Source of the DNA: Candidatus Altarchaeota archaeon
Lineage (GTDB): Archaea > Altiarchaeota > Altiarchaeia > IMC4 > SCGC-AAA252-I15
DNA: 5,513 nucleotides
Direction: 5' to 3'
Assembly: GCA_026394745.1 (NCBI GenBank)
Contig: JAPKXP010000009.1
Coordinates: 1 to 5,513, forward strand
Of this stretch, positions 5,419 through 5,513 are shown in pieces. A program made the translations under genes and the position numbers. The notes beneath the pieces are model-generated. The model ran no database searches and was not told the origin of the DNA. It saw nothing but the letters and a program-made list of their open reading frames with translations. Each line of letters opens with the position of its first letter. The stretch's first letter is position 1.

Positions 5419-5513
5419 CACTTTTGCGTTCCCCACCGGATCCAAGGTCTCGAATGCAGCGCTTGCTATAGTTTTACCGTACTCCCGCAACACCCCCTCT
5501 GCTTTATCATAGG
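5110..5513 (-). CDS. Tandem 36-residue repeat protein, upstream part (5' end beyond window)
   Basis: The frame is open from the window edge to the TAA at 5110-5112 and encodes a degenerate repeat (beginning YDKAEG) followed by units 1, 2 and most of unit 3. The true start lies outside the window: a GTG at 5491-5493 falls inside a repeat, and the codons before it (Tyr-Asp-Lys-Ala-Glu-Gly) already match the repeat pattern. The degenerate unit is about two residues longer before IA and three shorter after AAF than the standard, and it has Phe where most units have Cys. Function is unknown. Read with the frame beyond the stop, this is one gene interrupted by a nonsense codon. The region is AT-richer in places than the housekeeping genes (28% GC in the 60 bases from 4501, 63% in the 60 bases from 3121, counted by hand). 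Confidence 0.65.
   Translation of the reverse strand, partial: YDKAEGVLREYGKTIASAAFETLDPVGNAKVYKGNYDGLISEGYLDFIAGKAFKAKSLEDARVTAGTYKDNHDKLLEDEYSGEIARNACIAKDLDTARKKAGIYQGNYDELVERKYSPSIATAACISRDLAEA

Noticed and set aside
1..5513. tRNA genes, insertion sequences or attachment sites.
   Set aside because: No cloverleaf-like sequence, transposase motif or flanking direct repeats were seen on either strand. The longest gene-free stretch is under 100 bases.

Overview
The window is archaeal. It carries an L7Ae ribosomal protein, an archaeal-type glutamyl-tRNA synthetase with a KLSTS signature loop, a type II peptidyl-tRNA hydrolase, a single-domain KaiC-like ATPase and a type II (archaeal) 3-dehydroquinate synthase. 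The strongest Shine-Dalgarno (GAGGTGA before the L7Ae gene) matches the usual archaeal anti-SD, and one gene appears to be read from a leaderless message. I cannot place the organism below 'archaeon'. A modified shikimate pathway is implied by the dehydroquinate synthase. No gene-free stretch exceeds about 100 bases.

Layout, left to right. (1) 1-382, minus strand: the L7Ae gene (119 aa, start set by an SD at 379-385), and at the very edge the possible first codons of a following gene. (2) 383-470: an 88-base leader/promoter stretch with a TATA-like element, a 6-bp hairpin and a UGAUGA motif. (3) 471-2277, minus: pth2 followed after one base by gltX, a translation-related pair. This GluRS has no room for the N-terminal extension common in archaeal relatives. 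(4) 2278-2326: a 49-base divergent promoter region. (5) 2327-4064, plus: the KaiC-like ATPase and the dehydroquinate synthase, which overlap by 23 bases and are probably translationally coupled. (6) 4065-4107: a short convergent intergenic region with a 7-bp inverted repeat, probably a terminator. (7) 4108 to the window edge, minus: a gene made almost entirely of tandem 36-residue helical repeats (12 full units plus a degenerate one), broken by an in-frame TAA in the third full unit.

The first five genes are housekeeping or common archaeal genes acting in translation, RNA binding, ATP-driven regulation and aromatic biosynthesis. The repeat gene is the accessory, unrecognised part. Its repeat frame is intact on both sides of the stop, and units 4, 8 and 12 share residues not found in the other units, suggesting growth by duplication of four-unit blocks. 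It is the best candidate here for something undescribed: a putative alpha-solenoid whose unit loosely resembles a UBA-type three-helix pattern. That resemblance is inference and needs a profile search and structure prediction.
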